From Syntrophaceae bacterium (GTDB lineage: Bacteria; Desulfobacterota; Syntrophia; Syntrophales; PHBD01), in NCBI GenBank assembly GCA_013177825.1, contig JABLXX010000001.1, positions 844,936 to 908,935 on the forward strand: a DNA stretch of 64,000 bases, given 5' to 3'. A program made the translations under genes and the position numbers. This document shows, piece by piece, positions 49,964 to 58,535 of the stretch. Within the stretch, counting starts at the first letter, position 1. Every line of letters starts with the position of its first letter. A model generated the notes under the pieces. That model was not told where the DNA came from and did not search any database. It saw only the letters and a program-made list of their open reading frames with translations.

Positions 49964-51337
49964 TCAGGACCCCTTCCTCAGGTTGTACTTGATCATTTTC
50001 AGCTGCAGTCCCTTGCGGCTCATCCCCAGCTCCTGTGCCGCCCGGGTGACGTTGTATCCGCAGGATTCCAGAACCGAGAGAATCATCTGCCGCTCGATCT
50101 CCTCGGAATGCTCCTTGATGAGCTTTTTGATCGGCTCCCGCTGGTCCCCTCGTCCGGATAGCACGGCCTCCTGGACCGCTGCCTTCAGCTCGGGCGGGAG
50201 GTTGTCCGCGGTCAGGCTGTCCTTCGAGGCCATGAGCACGAGCCGCTCCAGGACATTTTCCATTTCCCGCACATTTCCCGGCCAGTCGTAACGGCGGAAG
50301 ATCTCCAGCAGCTCCCGGTCCGCCCCCTGGACGGCCCGCTCGAACTTCCGGTTGAACTTCTGGATGAAGAAGTCGACCAGGGCGGGCATGTCCTCGCGGC
50401 GCTCCCGAAGCGGCGGGATCCAGATCGGAAAGACGTTCAGCCGGTAGTACAGGTCTTCCCGGAAGCGGCCCTCCTTCACCTCCTGCTGGAGGTTGCGGTT
50501 CGTTGCGGCGATCAGGCGGACGTCCACCTTGATCGTCCGGAGCCCTCCCACGCGCTCGAACTCCTGTTCCTGGATGACCCGCAGGATCTTGACCTGCATG
50601 TCCCGCGAGAGCTCGCCGATTTCGTCCAGGAAAAGGGTTCCCTTGTGGGCCAGCTCGAACCGCCCGGGCTTGCTCATCACGGCCCCGGTGAAGGCGCCCT
50701 TTTCATAGCCGAAGAGCTCGCTCTCCATGAGGTTTTCCGGGATGGCGGCGCAGTTGATCTTCAGGAAGGGGTTGGCCTTGCGGGGGCTGTTGAGGTGCAC
50801 GGCCTGGGCGGCAAGCTCCTTTCCCGTCCCGGTTTCACCGGTGATCAGAACCGTCGTCGTCGTCGGGGCGACGCAGCGGATCGTCTCGAACAGCTCCATC
50901 ATGGCCTCCCCTCGGCCGACGATGCCCCCGTGATCCATTTCGCCCGGGCCGGGAACGATCTCGCTGTCGTCGAGGGTCTTGGTCTGGATCGCCTTCCGGA
51001 TGACGTTCTTGATTTCGTCCTGCTCGAAGGGCTTCGTGATGTAATCGAAGGCCCCCTTCTTGAGGGCGTCCACCGCCGTCGCAATCGTGCCGTATGCGGT
51101 GATCATGATGACGGGAAGGGCCGGCTGGTCCTGCCGGATCGCGTCGAGAAGGGCCATCCCGTCCAGCTTCGGCATTTTCAGGTCCGTGATGACCGCCGAG
51201 ACCTCTTCCCTCTTGAGGACTTTCAACGCCTCGAGGCCGTCCGCGGCCAGGAGGACGTCGAGGCCTTCCTTCCGCAGCATGGCCTGCAGGACCAGCCGCA
51301 TGTTCAGCTCGTCGTCTACGATGAGAATTCTGTGCAT
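49964..51337 (-). CDS. NtrC-type sigma-54-dependent response regulator
   Basis: 457 residues. Receiver domain: 'RILIVDDELNMRLVL' with the acidic pair, phosphoacceptor Asp52 in ITDLKMPKLDG, and 'GAFDYITKPFEQDEI'. AAA+ domain: Walker A GETGTGKE, the sigma-54 contact loop GAFTGA in 'FGYEKGAFTGAVM', Walker B GTLFLDEIGEL and 'RLIAATNRNL'. The Fis-type HTH ends the protein ('YNVTRAAQELGMSRKGLQLK'). It activates RNA polymerase-sigma-54. It lies 85 bp after the histidine kinase, and two sigma-54-like promoters are found about 2.3-2.6 kb away, in front of the fab-type operon and its divergent gene. Confidence 0.95.
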   Translation of the reverse strand: MHRILIVDDELNMRLVLQAMLRKEGLDVLLAADGLEALKVLKREEVSAVITDLKMPKLDGMALLDAIRQDQPALPVIMITAYGTIATAVDALKKGAFDYITKPFEQDEIKNVIRKAIQTKTLDDSEIVPGPGEMDHGGIVGRGEAMMELFETIRCVAPTTTTVLITGETGTGKELAAQAVHLNSPRKANPFLKINCAAIPENLMESELFGYEKGAFTGAVMSKPGRFELAHKGTLFLDEIGELSRDMQVKILRVIQEQEFERVGGLRTIKVDVRLIAATNRNLQQEVKEGRFREDLYYRLNVFPIWIPPLRERREDMPALVDFFIQKFNRKFERAVQGADRELLEIFRRYDWPGNVREMENVLERLVLMASKDSLTADNLPPELKAAVQEAVLSGRGDQREPIKKLIKEHSEEIERQMILSVLESCGYNVTRAAQELGMSRKGLQLKMIKYNLRKGS

Positions 51338-51422
51338 TGCAGAACCTTTCTTGTCGGGCGGCCGGCCGGGGAGCGCCCGCCTTCATGCCGCAATCGGAAA
51401 CCGGCGCCCGGGAGTTCCGGAC

Positions 51423-52946
51423 TCACGAAGGGATGCCGACCCGGATGATGAAAATGCTCCCCCTGCCCGGGAGAGACTTGGCCCGGATATGACCGCCGTG
51501 CCCCCGCATGATCCGCTGGCAGATGGCCAGCCCCAGGCCGACCCCCCGCTCCTTTGTCGTGAAGAAGGGCTTGAAGATGTTCTTCATGTCTTCCCGGCGG
51601 ATCCCCGGTCCCGTGTCCCGGATCGCGATGGCCACGGTGTCTCCCTCGTCGCTCTCGATCCTGCGGGTCCGCAGCATCAGCGTGCCGCCTTCCGGCATGG
51701 CCTCGATGGCATTCATGGCGATGTTGAGAATGACCTGGACCAGCTGTTCAGGGTCGGCGTTGACCGCCGGAAGCTCGGAACGGAGGTCCGTCTGGATGGT
51801 GATCTTTTCCGACAGGATGTTGGCCCGGATGATGTCCACGGCCCGCTCTACCACGCGGTTGATGTCCTGGGGTTTCAGGTCGGGCTGGTAGGGACGGGCG
51901 AAGTTCAGGAATTGCGATACGACCCGGTTCAGCCGGTTCACTTCCTCGATGATGACGTCCACCAGCTTCCGGTTTTCGTCGGAGCTGACTTCGGAGCGGA
52001 GATACTGGGCGGCGCCCTTGATGGAGCCGAGGGGATTCCGGATCTCATGGGCGAAGACGGGGGCCATCTCCTCCAGGAGAAGGGACTTTTCCCGCTCGAG
52101 CTTTGCGTCGAAGGCGAAGAGGGACCGGAGAAGCTCCCGGCTGTCCGGGAACAGGAGCATCAAGAGTTTCCTCAGGATCTCCCGGAGTGGTTCGATGGCG
52201 ATGACGATGAGAAAACTGGCCACCATCAGGTGCGTGAAAGGCGGGGTCGTTCCCCCGGCGAAAAGCCGGAGGATCGCCCAGGCCATCAGGGTGGCCGTGA
52301 CTGTGATGATCGCCAGGAACAGGGTCCTGGCCATGATTTCCCTGAGTTCCGCCATCTGGGTATGAGTGACGAACATCAGGACGAAATAGAGCAGGATGGC
52401 GATGAATATGTTGGAGAGGGGCGGGAATGCTCCGTGGAGGTGCTGGAACAGGTCGGCCAGGCTCAGGAGAAATGCGGCCGTGCAGGCCAGCGTGAGGTAG
52501 AGGAACCGCTTCTTCTCCGGTCCCGCCGTGCGGCGGATGGTGAAGAGGATCAGGGCCGCCAGGCACACCAGCAGGATCCCGATGACATAAATCTCCAGGA
52601 CCAGGGCGAACGAGAAGCGCTCCCGGAAGGGCGTGAAGGACGCCGCCCCGAGGGCGATGCTGACGAGCGCCGTCACGGCGGCGTCCCGCCGGCGGAGGAC
52701 ATGGCGGTCTTTCACAAGGTTCTGAAAGAAGGCCACCGCCAGGGGAGGGATTCCCAGAAGCCCCAGGAAAGAGGTCGTTTCCCAGAAATCGGAGGGAACG
52801 ACGCTCCCGAAGAACTGCCCCCACTTGTGGAGGAAAACGGCGAAACAGAGGGCCGCAAAGGACAGAAGGATCGGCCCCCTGTCCCTCCGCAGAAGGATGG
52901 ATACGCTGATGATGAGCGAAACGGCTGCCAGAGTGAATATTTCCAT
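51423..52946 (-). CDS. Membrane sensor histidine kinase (NtrB/AtoS-like output domain)
   Basis: About 507 residues from ATG 52946; upstream in-frame starts exist but none has a good ribosome site. The first 260 residues hold eight to nine hydrophobic helices, so the sensor is a polytopic membrane domain. Output domain: phospho-acceptor His in 'APVFAHEIRNPLGSIKGAAQ', N box 'VILNIAMNAIEAMPEGG', G1 'IAIRDTGPGIRREDM', F box 'NIFKPFFTTKERGVGLGLAI' and 'GRGSIFIIRVGIP'. No PAS domain is obvious. It would phosphorylate the adjacent NtrC-type regulator. A membrane sensor suits a signal from lipid state or envelope stress, which is an inference. Confidence 0.92.
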   Translation of the reverse strand: MEIFTLAAVSLIISVSILLRRDRGPILLSFAALCFAVFLHKWGQFFGSVVPSDFWETTSFLGLLGIPPLAVAFFQNLVKDRHVLRRRDAAVTALVSIALGAASFTPFRERFSFALVLEIYVIGILLVCLAALILFTIRRTAGPEKKRFLYLTLACTAAFLLSLADLFQHLHGAFPPLSNIFIAILLYFVLMFVTHTQMAELREIMARTLFLAIITVTATLMAWAILRLFAGGTTPPFTHLMVASFLIVIAIEPLREILRKLLMLLFPDSRELLRSLFAFDAKLEREKSLLLEEMAPVFAHEIRNPLGSIKGAAQYLRSEVSSDENRKLVDVIIEEVNRLNRVVSQFLNFARPYQPDLKPQDINRVVERAVDIIRANILSEKITIQTDLRSELPAVNADPEQLVQVILNIAMNAIEAMPEGGTLMLRTRRIESDEGDTVAIAIRDTGPGIRREDMKNIFKPFFTTKERGVGLGLAICQRIMRGHGGHIRAKSLPGRGSIFIIRVGIPS

Positions 52947-53027
52947 GGTTGCAGGAGTGCCCGCCGGGGAACCCGGCATGCAGGAGCATGATAGGGGCAA
53001 ATGGGGGAAGACGTCAAGGCGGAGGAC

Positions 53028-53049
53028 AAAAACGCCCGCTTTCGCGGGC
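53028..53049 (-). terminator. Terminator between the 117-residue gene and the kinase
   Basis: On the minus strand GCCCGC-GAAA-GCGGGC is followed by GTTTTTG. It separates the small gene's transcript from the kinase gene. Confidence 0.7.
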
Positions 53050-53085
53050 TGCCGGAACGTCCGGTCCGTGATGATCAGCAACGAT

Positions 53086-53148
53086 ACCCTGCCATTGCCA
53101 TGGGAAGGAGACGCCCGGGAGAGGCGTTTTTATTGGCAATGGCAGGGT
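53086..53148. repeat. 15-bp inverted repeat enclosing a second hairpin
   Basis: ACCCTGCCATTGCCA (53086-53100) and TGGCAATGGCAGGGT (53134-53148) pair perfectly. Between them ACGCC...GGCGT with a T-run resembles a terminator. It lies directly past the stop of the 117-residue gene. Confidence 0.75.
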
Positions 53149-53168
53149 CGTGTATGCGTTCAGGTCCT

Positions 53169-53522
53169 CTAGGCTCCCTCGCCCGGGATGGCGTAGCGGA
53201 AGCAGCGGTCGGCCTGGTAAAACAGGCTGAACCGTCCTATTTTCATGGGTGATACGCTTTTCGGAGCCCGGACCTTCACCTGGATCGGCATCATGCGCAG
53301 CTCCATGTCCCCGAAATAAAGGTTTTCCAGGCTGAACCAGCCATACATGACAGGGCCTTCGCTTTCGTCCGCGCCCGCGGTGTCGGCCCGCCACAGCTGT
53401 TCGAGGCCGGTGTCGACTTCCGCATAATAGAAAACGCCGTCTTTCTCCTGCCGGGACGCGGCCTCCCATTTCTCGGTTGTCATGGCCGCTGCCGCGCTCT
53501 TTGCTGTCCTTCTCTTTTTCAT
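53169..53522 (-). CDS. Conserved-looking protein of unknown function beside the sigma-54 regulator
   Basis: 117 residues; AAGGAGGGTGCC precedes the ATG directly. A basic N-terminus (KKRRTAKSAAAA) is followed by 'DGVFYYAEVDTGLEQLWRAD', 'YGWFSLENLYFGDMELRMMP' and 'IGRFSLFYQADRCFRYAIPG', rich in aromatic residues and probably beta. No signal peptide or known motif. A sigma-54-like promoter lies about 60 bp upstream and strong hairpins follow, so it is a single-gene transcript likely controlled by the neighbouring two-component system. I do not recognise the family. Confidence 0.65.
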   Translation of the reverse strand: MKKRRTAKSAAAAMTTEKWEAASRQEKDGVFYYAEVDTGLEQLWRADTAGADESEGPVMYGWFSLENLYFGDMELRMMPIQVKVRAPKSVSPMKIGRFSLFYQADRCFRYAIPGEGA

Positions 53523-53582
53523 GGCACCCTCCTTGGGATGAATCGTTGATCGTTGAATGAAAAATCCGTTTGTCTTTTCCCG

Positions 53583-53599
53583 TACAGGATCCGTGCCAA
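53583..53599 (-). promoter_or_regulatory. Predicted sigma-54 promoter of the 117-residue gene
   Basis: On the minus strand TTGGCACGGATCCTGTA has a perfect -24 element (TTGGCACGG) and a -12 of CTGTA instead of TTGCA. GG and GT are 10 bases apart. It lies about 60 bp before the start codon. Confidence 0.55.
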
Positions 53600-53694
53600 T
53601 GTCCCCTGCATTCCCGCTGTTTTATAACTGTCCGTATTGCCGGTGTAATCCATGTGGCTGCGTCATGGGGCCGGCCTGTCTGCCCGCCGGTGCT

Positions 53695-53710
53695 GCGTAA
53701 TCCGTTACGC
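53695..53710. promoter_or_regulatory. 16-bp palindrome, candidate activator binding site
   Basis: GCGTAA-TCCG-TTACGC is a perfect dyad in the divergent region, about 100 bp upstream of the minus-strand promoter and 235 bp upstream of the plus-strand one. A second dyad, AGCCGT-N14-ACGGCT (53761-53786), lies nearby. The rest of 53523-53998 holds no convincing gene. Both positions suit enhancer sites of an NtrC-type activator. Confidence 0.45.
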
Positions 53711-53942
53711 GGTGCGTAGCGGTGTGCGCAGGACGCGAACAGCCGCTGCAGGGCCATCGGAGCCGTGAAATCATTCATTTACGGCTGTCCGCTCCGCTGA
53801 AGGAACCGCAGCCGTTGAGCGTCCGGCGGAAGAAGAAAGAAAGACAGGGAGACCCTTTGCTTCCGTCCTGCGGATTTCCTGCCGGATATTTCCATTGTGA
53901 GAACGGTCTGTTCATTGCCCTCGATGGGAGGAGCGAGTCCGA

Positions 53943-53959
53943 CTGGCACGGATGGTGCT
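53943..53959 (+). promoter_or_regulatory. Predicted sigma-54 promoter of the fab-type operon
   Basis: CTGGCACGGATGGTGCT matches YTGGCACGRNNNTTGCW at all but one position, with GG and GC 10 bases apart. The expected start point is near 53970, giving a leader of about 29 nt that contains the GGAGG site for the first gene at 53999. Confidence 0.75.
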
Positions 53960-53998
53960 TTGAGGGCGGTCAAATCCATTCGGATGGAGGTTGCAGAA

Positions 53999-54976
53999 AT
54001 GCGAAAACCGTGCATCGCCGTCGTATTTCCCGGGCAGGGATGCCAGCGGCCCGGAATGGGCCGGGACTTTCATGAGGCCTTTGCCGTCAGCCGCCAGGCT
54101 TACGAAGAGGCGTCGGATACCCTGGGGTGGGATGTGGCGGCCCTGTGCTTTGCCGATGACGAACGGATTCACAGGACGGAGTTCACACAGCCTTGCATCC
54201 TCACAACGGAGATGGCCATGTTCCGGGCCTTCCGGGAGCTGACGGGCCTGGACCCCGCTCTGTTTGCGGGCCACAGCCTGGGCGAATTCACGGCTCTCGT
54301 TGCGGCGGGCGTGCTCTCGCTGTCCGACGCCGTCCGGATCGTCCGGGAGCGGGGGCGGCTGATGCAGGAGGCCGTGCCGGAGGGCGGTGCCATGGTGGCC
54401 GTGATTGCGGGCTCCCTGGATCCCGAAGCCGTCCGCCGGGACCTGGAAGGGCTTCCGGTGGACGTGGCGAACGTGAACTCTCCCCGGCAGATCGTTCTCA
54501 GCGGACTGAGGGAAGGGGTCGAGGAAGCCGTCGCCCGCCTCCGGAACTCGCTGGACGGCGGCGAGGGGTGCCGGTTCGTCCCCCTGACGGTGAGCGCTCC
54601 CTTTCACAGCCGGTTCATGAGATCGGCGGAGGCCCCTCTCGAGGGTACCCTGCGGGAGATAAGGCCCCGGATGGATCCGGAAGCGGCGCCGCGCGTGGCT
54701 TCGAACGTCTGCGGCGGCTTTCACGAGCCCTGCGGTGAAGCCGTGATCCGGAGCCTTGTGCGGCAGGTGAGCGGGACGGTCCGGTGGGTCGAGAACATGC
54801 AGGCGGTGGCGTCTCGTGCGGACTCGATTTTCGAGATCGGGCCGGGGAGGCCGCTGCGCGACTTTTTCCGGGCTCTGGATGTCGACTGCACGTCCGTTCC
54901 CACCCTGTCTGCGGCCCGGAGGCTCTGCAGTGCGGAGGAGGGCGCCTCCCGCCTTCAGCACGTCGCGATGTCATAA
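53999..54976 (+). CDS. fabD: Malonyl-CoA:ACP transacylase, FabD family
   Basis: 325 residues from ATG 53999, chosen because GGAGG (53986-53990) lies eight bases upstream; the frame runs further upstream, across the predicted promoter. Catalytic Ser in FAGHSLGEFTAL, the malonyl-binding Arg expected in 'VRERGRLMQEAVPEGGAMVA', and the catalytic His in 'VSAPFHSRFMRSAE'. 'IAVVFPGQGCQRPGMGRDF' is the usual N-terminus. It loads malonyl groups onto an ACP, presumably the one encoded later in the operon. First gene of a ten-gene, tightly coupled operon. Confidence 0.92.
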   Translation: MRKPCIAVVFPGQGCQRPGMGRDFHEAFAVSRQAYEEASDTLGWDVAALCFADDERIHRTEFTQPCILTTEMAMFRAFRELTGLDPALFAGHSLGEFTALVAAGVLSLSDAVRIVRERGRLMQEAVPEGGAMVAVIAGSLDPEAVRRDLEGLPVDVANVNSPRQIVLSGLREGVEEAVARLRNSLDGGEGCRFVPLTVSAPFHSRFMRSAEAPLEGTLREIRPRMDPEAAPRVASNVCGGFHEPCGEAVIRSLVRQVSGTVRWVENMQAVASRADSIFEIGPGRPLRDFFRALDVDCTSVPTLSAARRLCSAEEGASRLQHVAMS

Positions 54977-55016
54977 AGCCGGGCAACCGGAAGAACAGAA
55001 ATCATGAAGGAGAAAC

Positions 55017-56213
55017 ATGGACTTCAACCTTGACGACCGCCAGCAGATGCTCGTGGAATCCGTCCGCCGCTTCGTCCGGAGCGAGATCCTTCCGGGGATC
55101 CTCGAGAGGGAGCGAAAGGACGCCTTCCCCTGGGACATCATCCGCAAAATCTGGAACATGGGCATCATGAACCTGACCGTTCCCCCGTCCGTCGGGGGAA
55201 ACGGCGTGGACATCCTCACAAGCGCCCTTATCATCCGCGAGCTTGCCTGCGGCGACGCGGGCATCGCAACGTCGGCCATGTGCAATGACCTGGCCAATGC
55301 CGTCATCGCCTTTCACGGGAACCCAGAGCAGCAGGAGTGCTTCCTCGGGCCCTTCGTCGAGGCGCCCCTGCTTGCGTCCTTCTGCCTGACGGAGCCCGGC
55401 GCCGGGTCGGACAACTCGGCCATGACGACATTCATCCGGAAGGAAGAAAGTGGCAACTACCGCCTCAACGGTACCAAGTGCTTCATCACCAACGCCTCCT
55501 TCGCCTCCCAGTTCACGGTCTTCTGCAAACTGGAAAAACCGTCGGGGCGGTTCCTGTCGTGCGTGATCGTTCCGGTCCCGGAGGCGCCGGGGGAAGGGGG
55601 CGGCAAGGCGCCGGAGCAGCGGGTGATCAACCTTCCGGGAGGCGGCCGCCTCACCGTCGGCAAGCCCGAGGACAAGCTGGGGATCCGCCTGTCCAACACC
55701 GCTTCCGTGACCTTCGAGGACGTGATCGTCCGGCCGGACCAGGTCATCGGGGACCGGAGGCTCGGTTTTTCCTATATCGTCGACGTCCTCGACTACGCCC
55801 GGCCGATGGTGGCCGCCATCGCCCTCGGCACGGCGCGTCGCGCCCTCGATCTGACCCTGGTTTACACGCGGGAGCGCAAGCAGTTCGGAAGCCGCATCTG
55901 CGACCTCCCCGTGGCCCGGGAGACCCTGGTGGCCATGTGGAAGAAGACGGAGCTGGCGGAGCTGGCCCTCCTGAAGGCGGCCGCAAAAATCCAGGAGCAG
56001 GCGTCCGACCGGGGTCTCTACGCCTCCCTGGCGAAGAACACGGCGGCGGAGGCAGCCCTGTACTGCTCCGCGGAGGGGCTGCACCTGCACGGAGGATACG
56101 GGTTCACGAACGAGTACGAGATCGCCAAGCTCGCCCGGGACGCCCATATCCTCGACATCTACGAGGGCGTCCGGGAGGTGCAGCACATGATCATGGGCCG
56201 GGAGATCGTCTGA
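55017..56213 (+). CDS. Acyl-CoA dehydrogenase-fold flavoprotein in the fab-type operon
   Basis: 398 residues, standard length. 'ASFCLTEPGAGSDNSAMTTF' and 'KCFITNASFASQFTVFCKL' form the FAD and substrate site, 'YTRERKQFGSRICDLPVARE' is conserved, and the catalytic Glu is in 'IYEGVREVQHMIMGREI'. A short insertion around residues 180-205 is rich in Pro and Gly. Its place between FabD and a KAS III gene suggests a substrate carried on ACP rather than on CoA. It may desaturate an acyl chain, or act as the missing enoyl reductase; both are inferences. The stop overlaps the next start by one base. Confidence 0.9.
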   Translation: MDFNLDDRQQMLVESVRRFVRSEILPGILERERKDAFPWDIIRKIWNMGIMNLTVPPSVGGNGVDILTSALIIRELACGDAGIATSAMCNDLANAVIAFHGNPEQQECFLGPFVEAPLLASFCLTEPGAGSDNSAMTTFIRKEESGNYRLNGTKCFITNASFASQFTVFCKLEKPSGRFLSCVIVPVPEAPGEGGGKAPEQRVINLPGGGRLTVGKPEDKLGIRLSNTASVTFEDVIVRPDQVIGDRRLGFSYIVDVLDYARPMVAAIALGTARRALDLTLVYTRERKQFGSRICDLPVARETLVAMWKKTELAELALLKAAAKIQEQASDRGLYASLAKNTAAEAALYCSAEGLHLHGGYGFTNEYEIAKLARDAHILDIYEGVREVQHMIMGREIV

Positions 56214-57208
56214 TGGCTCTGTATCTGCACGGCCTCGGGCACTATCACCCGGAGAACGAGATCACCAACCGGTTCCTGGAGGAGCTGGACATCGGCACCA
56301 CGGAGGATTGGATCCTGGAGCGGGTAGGGATCCGCTCCAGGCGCACGATCCTGCCGCTGGACTACATCCGCGACACGAAGAACCGGGACATCCGGGAGGC
56401 CTACGATGCCAGCCCGCACGGAAACGCCTGGACGGGGGCCCTGGCGGCCCGGATGGCCATCGAACGGGCCGGGATCGCTCCCGGGGACATCGGTCTGGTC
56501 ATCTCCGGCGGCTCCGCCCCAGACAGCTTGACCCCGGCGGAGGCGGCAACCATTGCCGGCGAGCTGGGGATCGACGCCACCTGCTTCGACCTCAACTCGG
56601 CCTGCACAAGCTTCGGCATGCAGGTGGCCTTTGTCTCCCGCATGAACCCGGAGCATCTTCCCGACTTCATCCTCCTGGTCAACCCGGAGAACCTGACGCG
56701 CTCCATCGACTACTCGGACCGGGCGTCGGCCGTGCTCTTCGGCGACGGGAGCTCCGCTGCCGTGCTTTCTGCCGCTGTTCCGTCAGGGATTGCCATCTCA
56801 AGCTGCGAAGCATCCTCGAAGCCGTCAGCCTGTGAAAAGGTGTCGATTCGCCGCACGGGCTACTTTACGCAGGACGGGAACGCCGTCCAGGGATTCGCCA
56901 TCCGCAGGACCACGGAGTCCCTCCAGGGCCTCCGCCGGGACGGAGCAGATAACGGCGGCCGTCTGCTCTTCATCGGCCACCAGGCCAACCTGGGGATGCT
57001 GCAGACCGTCTGCGCCCGGGCGGGCATCGGGGAAGCCGGTCACTGGCACAACGTCGAGCATTTCGGGAACACCGGCGCCGCCGGGGCACCGTCCGTTCTC
57101 AGCCAGCGCTGGAACGACCTCCGGCCGGGGGACCGGGTGGCCATGGCACTGGTCGGCGCCGGCCTGAGCTGGACCTCCATGGAGCTGAACGTGAGGAAGA
57201 CCGTATGA
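56213..57208 (+). CDS. 3-oxoacyl-ACP synthase III (FabH-like)
   Basis: 331 residues from ATG 56213. The Cys-His-Asn triad of KAS III is intact: Cys in 'DLNSACTSFGMQVAF', His in 'LFIGHQANLGMLQTV' and Asn in 'VEHFGNTGAAGAPSVLSQ'. The N-terminus 'YLHGLGHYHPENEITNRFLE' and 'ILERVGIRSRRTI' are typical. It would start chain building by condensing an acyl-CoA with malonyl-ACP. Its starter cannot be told from sequence; the neighbouring starter-type choices in this organism could include branched or cyclic acyl-CoA. Overlaps fabA by 4 bp. Confidence 0.9.
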   Translation: MALYLHGLGHYHPENEITNRFLEELDIGTTEDWILERVGIRSRRTILPLDYIRDTKNRDIREAYDASPHGNAWTGALAARMAIERAGIAPGDIGLVISGGSAPDSLTPAEAATIAGELGIDATCFDLNSACTSFGMQVAFVSRMNPEHLPDFILLVNPENLTRSIDYSDRASAVLFGDGSSAAVLSAAVPSGIAISSCEASSKPSACEKVSIRRTGYFTQDGNAVQGFAIRRTTESLQGLRRDGADNGGRLLFIGHQANLGMLQTVCARAGIGEAGHWHNVEHFGNTGAAGAPSVLSQRWNDLRPGDRVAMALVGAGLSWTSMELNVRKTV

Positions 57209-57804
57209 CCTACAGGGAATTCATGGAGTGCGGCCGGTTCGATCTGGAGCATCTGCTGGCTTTTTCCCACGGAAACCTGGTGGAGGACCCGCCGGCGGGA
57301 TTCGACGCCCGCCTCCCGGCGCCACCGTTCCTTATGATGGACCGCATTCTTTCCATCACCTCGGGCGGCCGCGGGGGACGCATCGTGGCGGAGCAGGACA
57401 TCCGCCCGGATGCCTGGTACTTCCAGTGCCACTTCCGGAACGACCCGGTACAGCCGGGCTGCCTTGGCGTGGATGCAATCTGGCAGCTCCTGGGATTCTT
57501 CTGCGTCTGGCGGGGCGGTCTGGGGTCCGGCCGGGCCCTGGGTTGCGGGGAGATTGACTTCAGCGGCCAGATCCGTCCTTACAGCCGCCTGGTCCGCTAC
57601 GAGATTGACGTGAAACGCTTCTCCCGGCTCAGGGAGTCGGAGGCGAGCATCGTGATCGGGGACGGCACCGTCTTCGTGGATGGGGAGCCGGTGGCCCGGG
57701 TCGCCGGCGCGCGGACGGGACTGTTCCGGGACATCGCCTATCGGGATTATCCGCACCGTTCCGCCCGCTCGGCGGGAGGCGCAGCCAAAGGAGGCGCATT
57801 ATGA
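57205..57804 (+). CDS. fabA: 3-hydroxydecanoyl-ACP dehydratase/isomerase FabA
   Basis: 199 residues, slightly longer than E. coli FabA (172) owing to a C-terminal tail. 'LPAPPFLMMDRILSITSGG', the catalytic His in 'WYFQCHFRNDPVQPGCLGVD' with the catalytic Asp at its end, and 'AIWQLLGFFCVWRGG' are specific to FabA rather than FabZ. 'SGQIRPYSRLVRYEIDVKR' and 'DGTVFVDGEPV' match as well. FabA makes the cis-3 double bond of unsaturated fatty acids by isomerising the trans-2 product. Finding FabA beside a separate FabZ in one operon implies a deliberate unsaturated product. Confidence 0.92.
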   Translation: MTYREFMECGRFDLEHLLAFSHGNLVEDPPAGFDARLPAPPFLMMDRILSITSGGRGGRIVAEQDIRPDAWYFQCHFRNDPVQPGCLGVDAIWQLLGFFCVWRGGLGSGRALGCGEIDFSGQIRPYSRLVRYEIDVKRFSRLRESEASIVIGDGTVFVDGEPVARVAGARTGLFRDIAYRDYPHRSARSAGGAAKGGAL

Positions 57805-58535
57805 ACATGAACGGCAAGCCGGTGGCCATCGTCACCGGGGGCGGGACGGGCATCGGAGCGGCCTGCTGCCGGGCTCTGGCCGCCGACGGATTCTGCGTGG
57901 GCGTCCACTACCGCAGCAGCATTTCCCCGGCGATGCAGCTCCTCGAGGAGATGGGGGACGGATTTCTCCTCCACGCCGACCTGGCCGACCCGGAGCAGGT
58001 GGAGGCCATGGTCCAGAAAATCAAGGAGATCGCGGGGAAAGTGGACGTCCTGGTGAACAACGCCGGTGTTTCCATCAATGCCCCGATCCACGGGATGAAA
58101 CTCGACCAGTTCGACGCCCAGCGGTCCCTGATGCGGGGGATCTGGTACTTCACCAAGCGGGTGATCCGCCTGTTCATGCTGCGGGGCGGCGGCGGACGCA
58201 TCGTCAACGTCTCCAGCGTCGTCGGCTCCACGGGGAACGCCGGCCAGATCGCCTACTGCATGGAAAAGGCCGCCATGGACGCGTTCACGCGCTCCCTGGC
58301 GAAGGAGTGCTCCGGGAGAAATATCCTGGTCAACTCCGTGGCCCCCGGATTCATCGAGACGGACATGACCGCCGGCCTCCCGGAGGAAATCCGGGCGAAG
58401 ATCCTGGCGGACATCCCCCTGGAACGGATGGGACGTCCCGAGGAGGTCGCCGAGGTCGTCTCGTTTCTGTCCCGGAGGGGGTCCTACGTGACCGGTTCGG
58501 TGATTCACGTCAACGGGGGGCTCTATGGCGGCTGA
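57801..58535 (+). CDS. fabG: 3-oxoacyl-ACP reductase, FabG-type SDR
   Basis: 244 residues. Rossmann motif 'VAIVTGGGTGIGAACCRALA', 'VLVNNAGVSIN' and the catalytic Ser and Tyr-x3-Lys in 'VNVSSVVGSTGNAGQIAYCMEKAAMDAF' (two parts). The C-terminus 'VTGSVIHVNGGLYGG' is classic FabG. It reduces the 3-keto group on ACP with NADPH. It overlaps both neighbours (4 bp with fabA, 11 bp with fabZ). Confidence 0.93.
   Translation: MNMNGKPVAIVTGGGTGIGAACCRALAADGFCVGVHYRSSISPAMQLLEEMGDGFLLHADLADPEQVEAMVQKIKEIAGKVDVLVNNAGVSINAPIHGMKLDQFDAQRSLMRGIWYFTKRVIRLFMLRGGGGRIVNVSSVVGSTGNAGQIAYCMEKAAMDAFTRSLAKECSGRNILVNSVAPGFIETDMTAGLPEEIRAKILADIPLERMGRPEEVAEVVSFLSRRGSYVTGSVIHVNGGLYGG

Noticed and set aside
51060-52991. 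A 643-codon plus-strand frame antisense to the kinase and regulator
   Set aside because: The minus strand carries full kinase and regulator motifs; the plus-strand product is Arg- and Pro-rich shadow sequence.
53722-54075. A plus-strand 117-codon frame upstream of fabD
   Set aside because: It overlaps the predicted promoter and the start of fabD and has no ribosome site.
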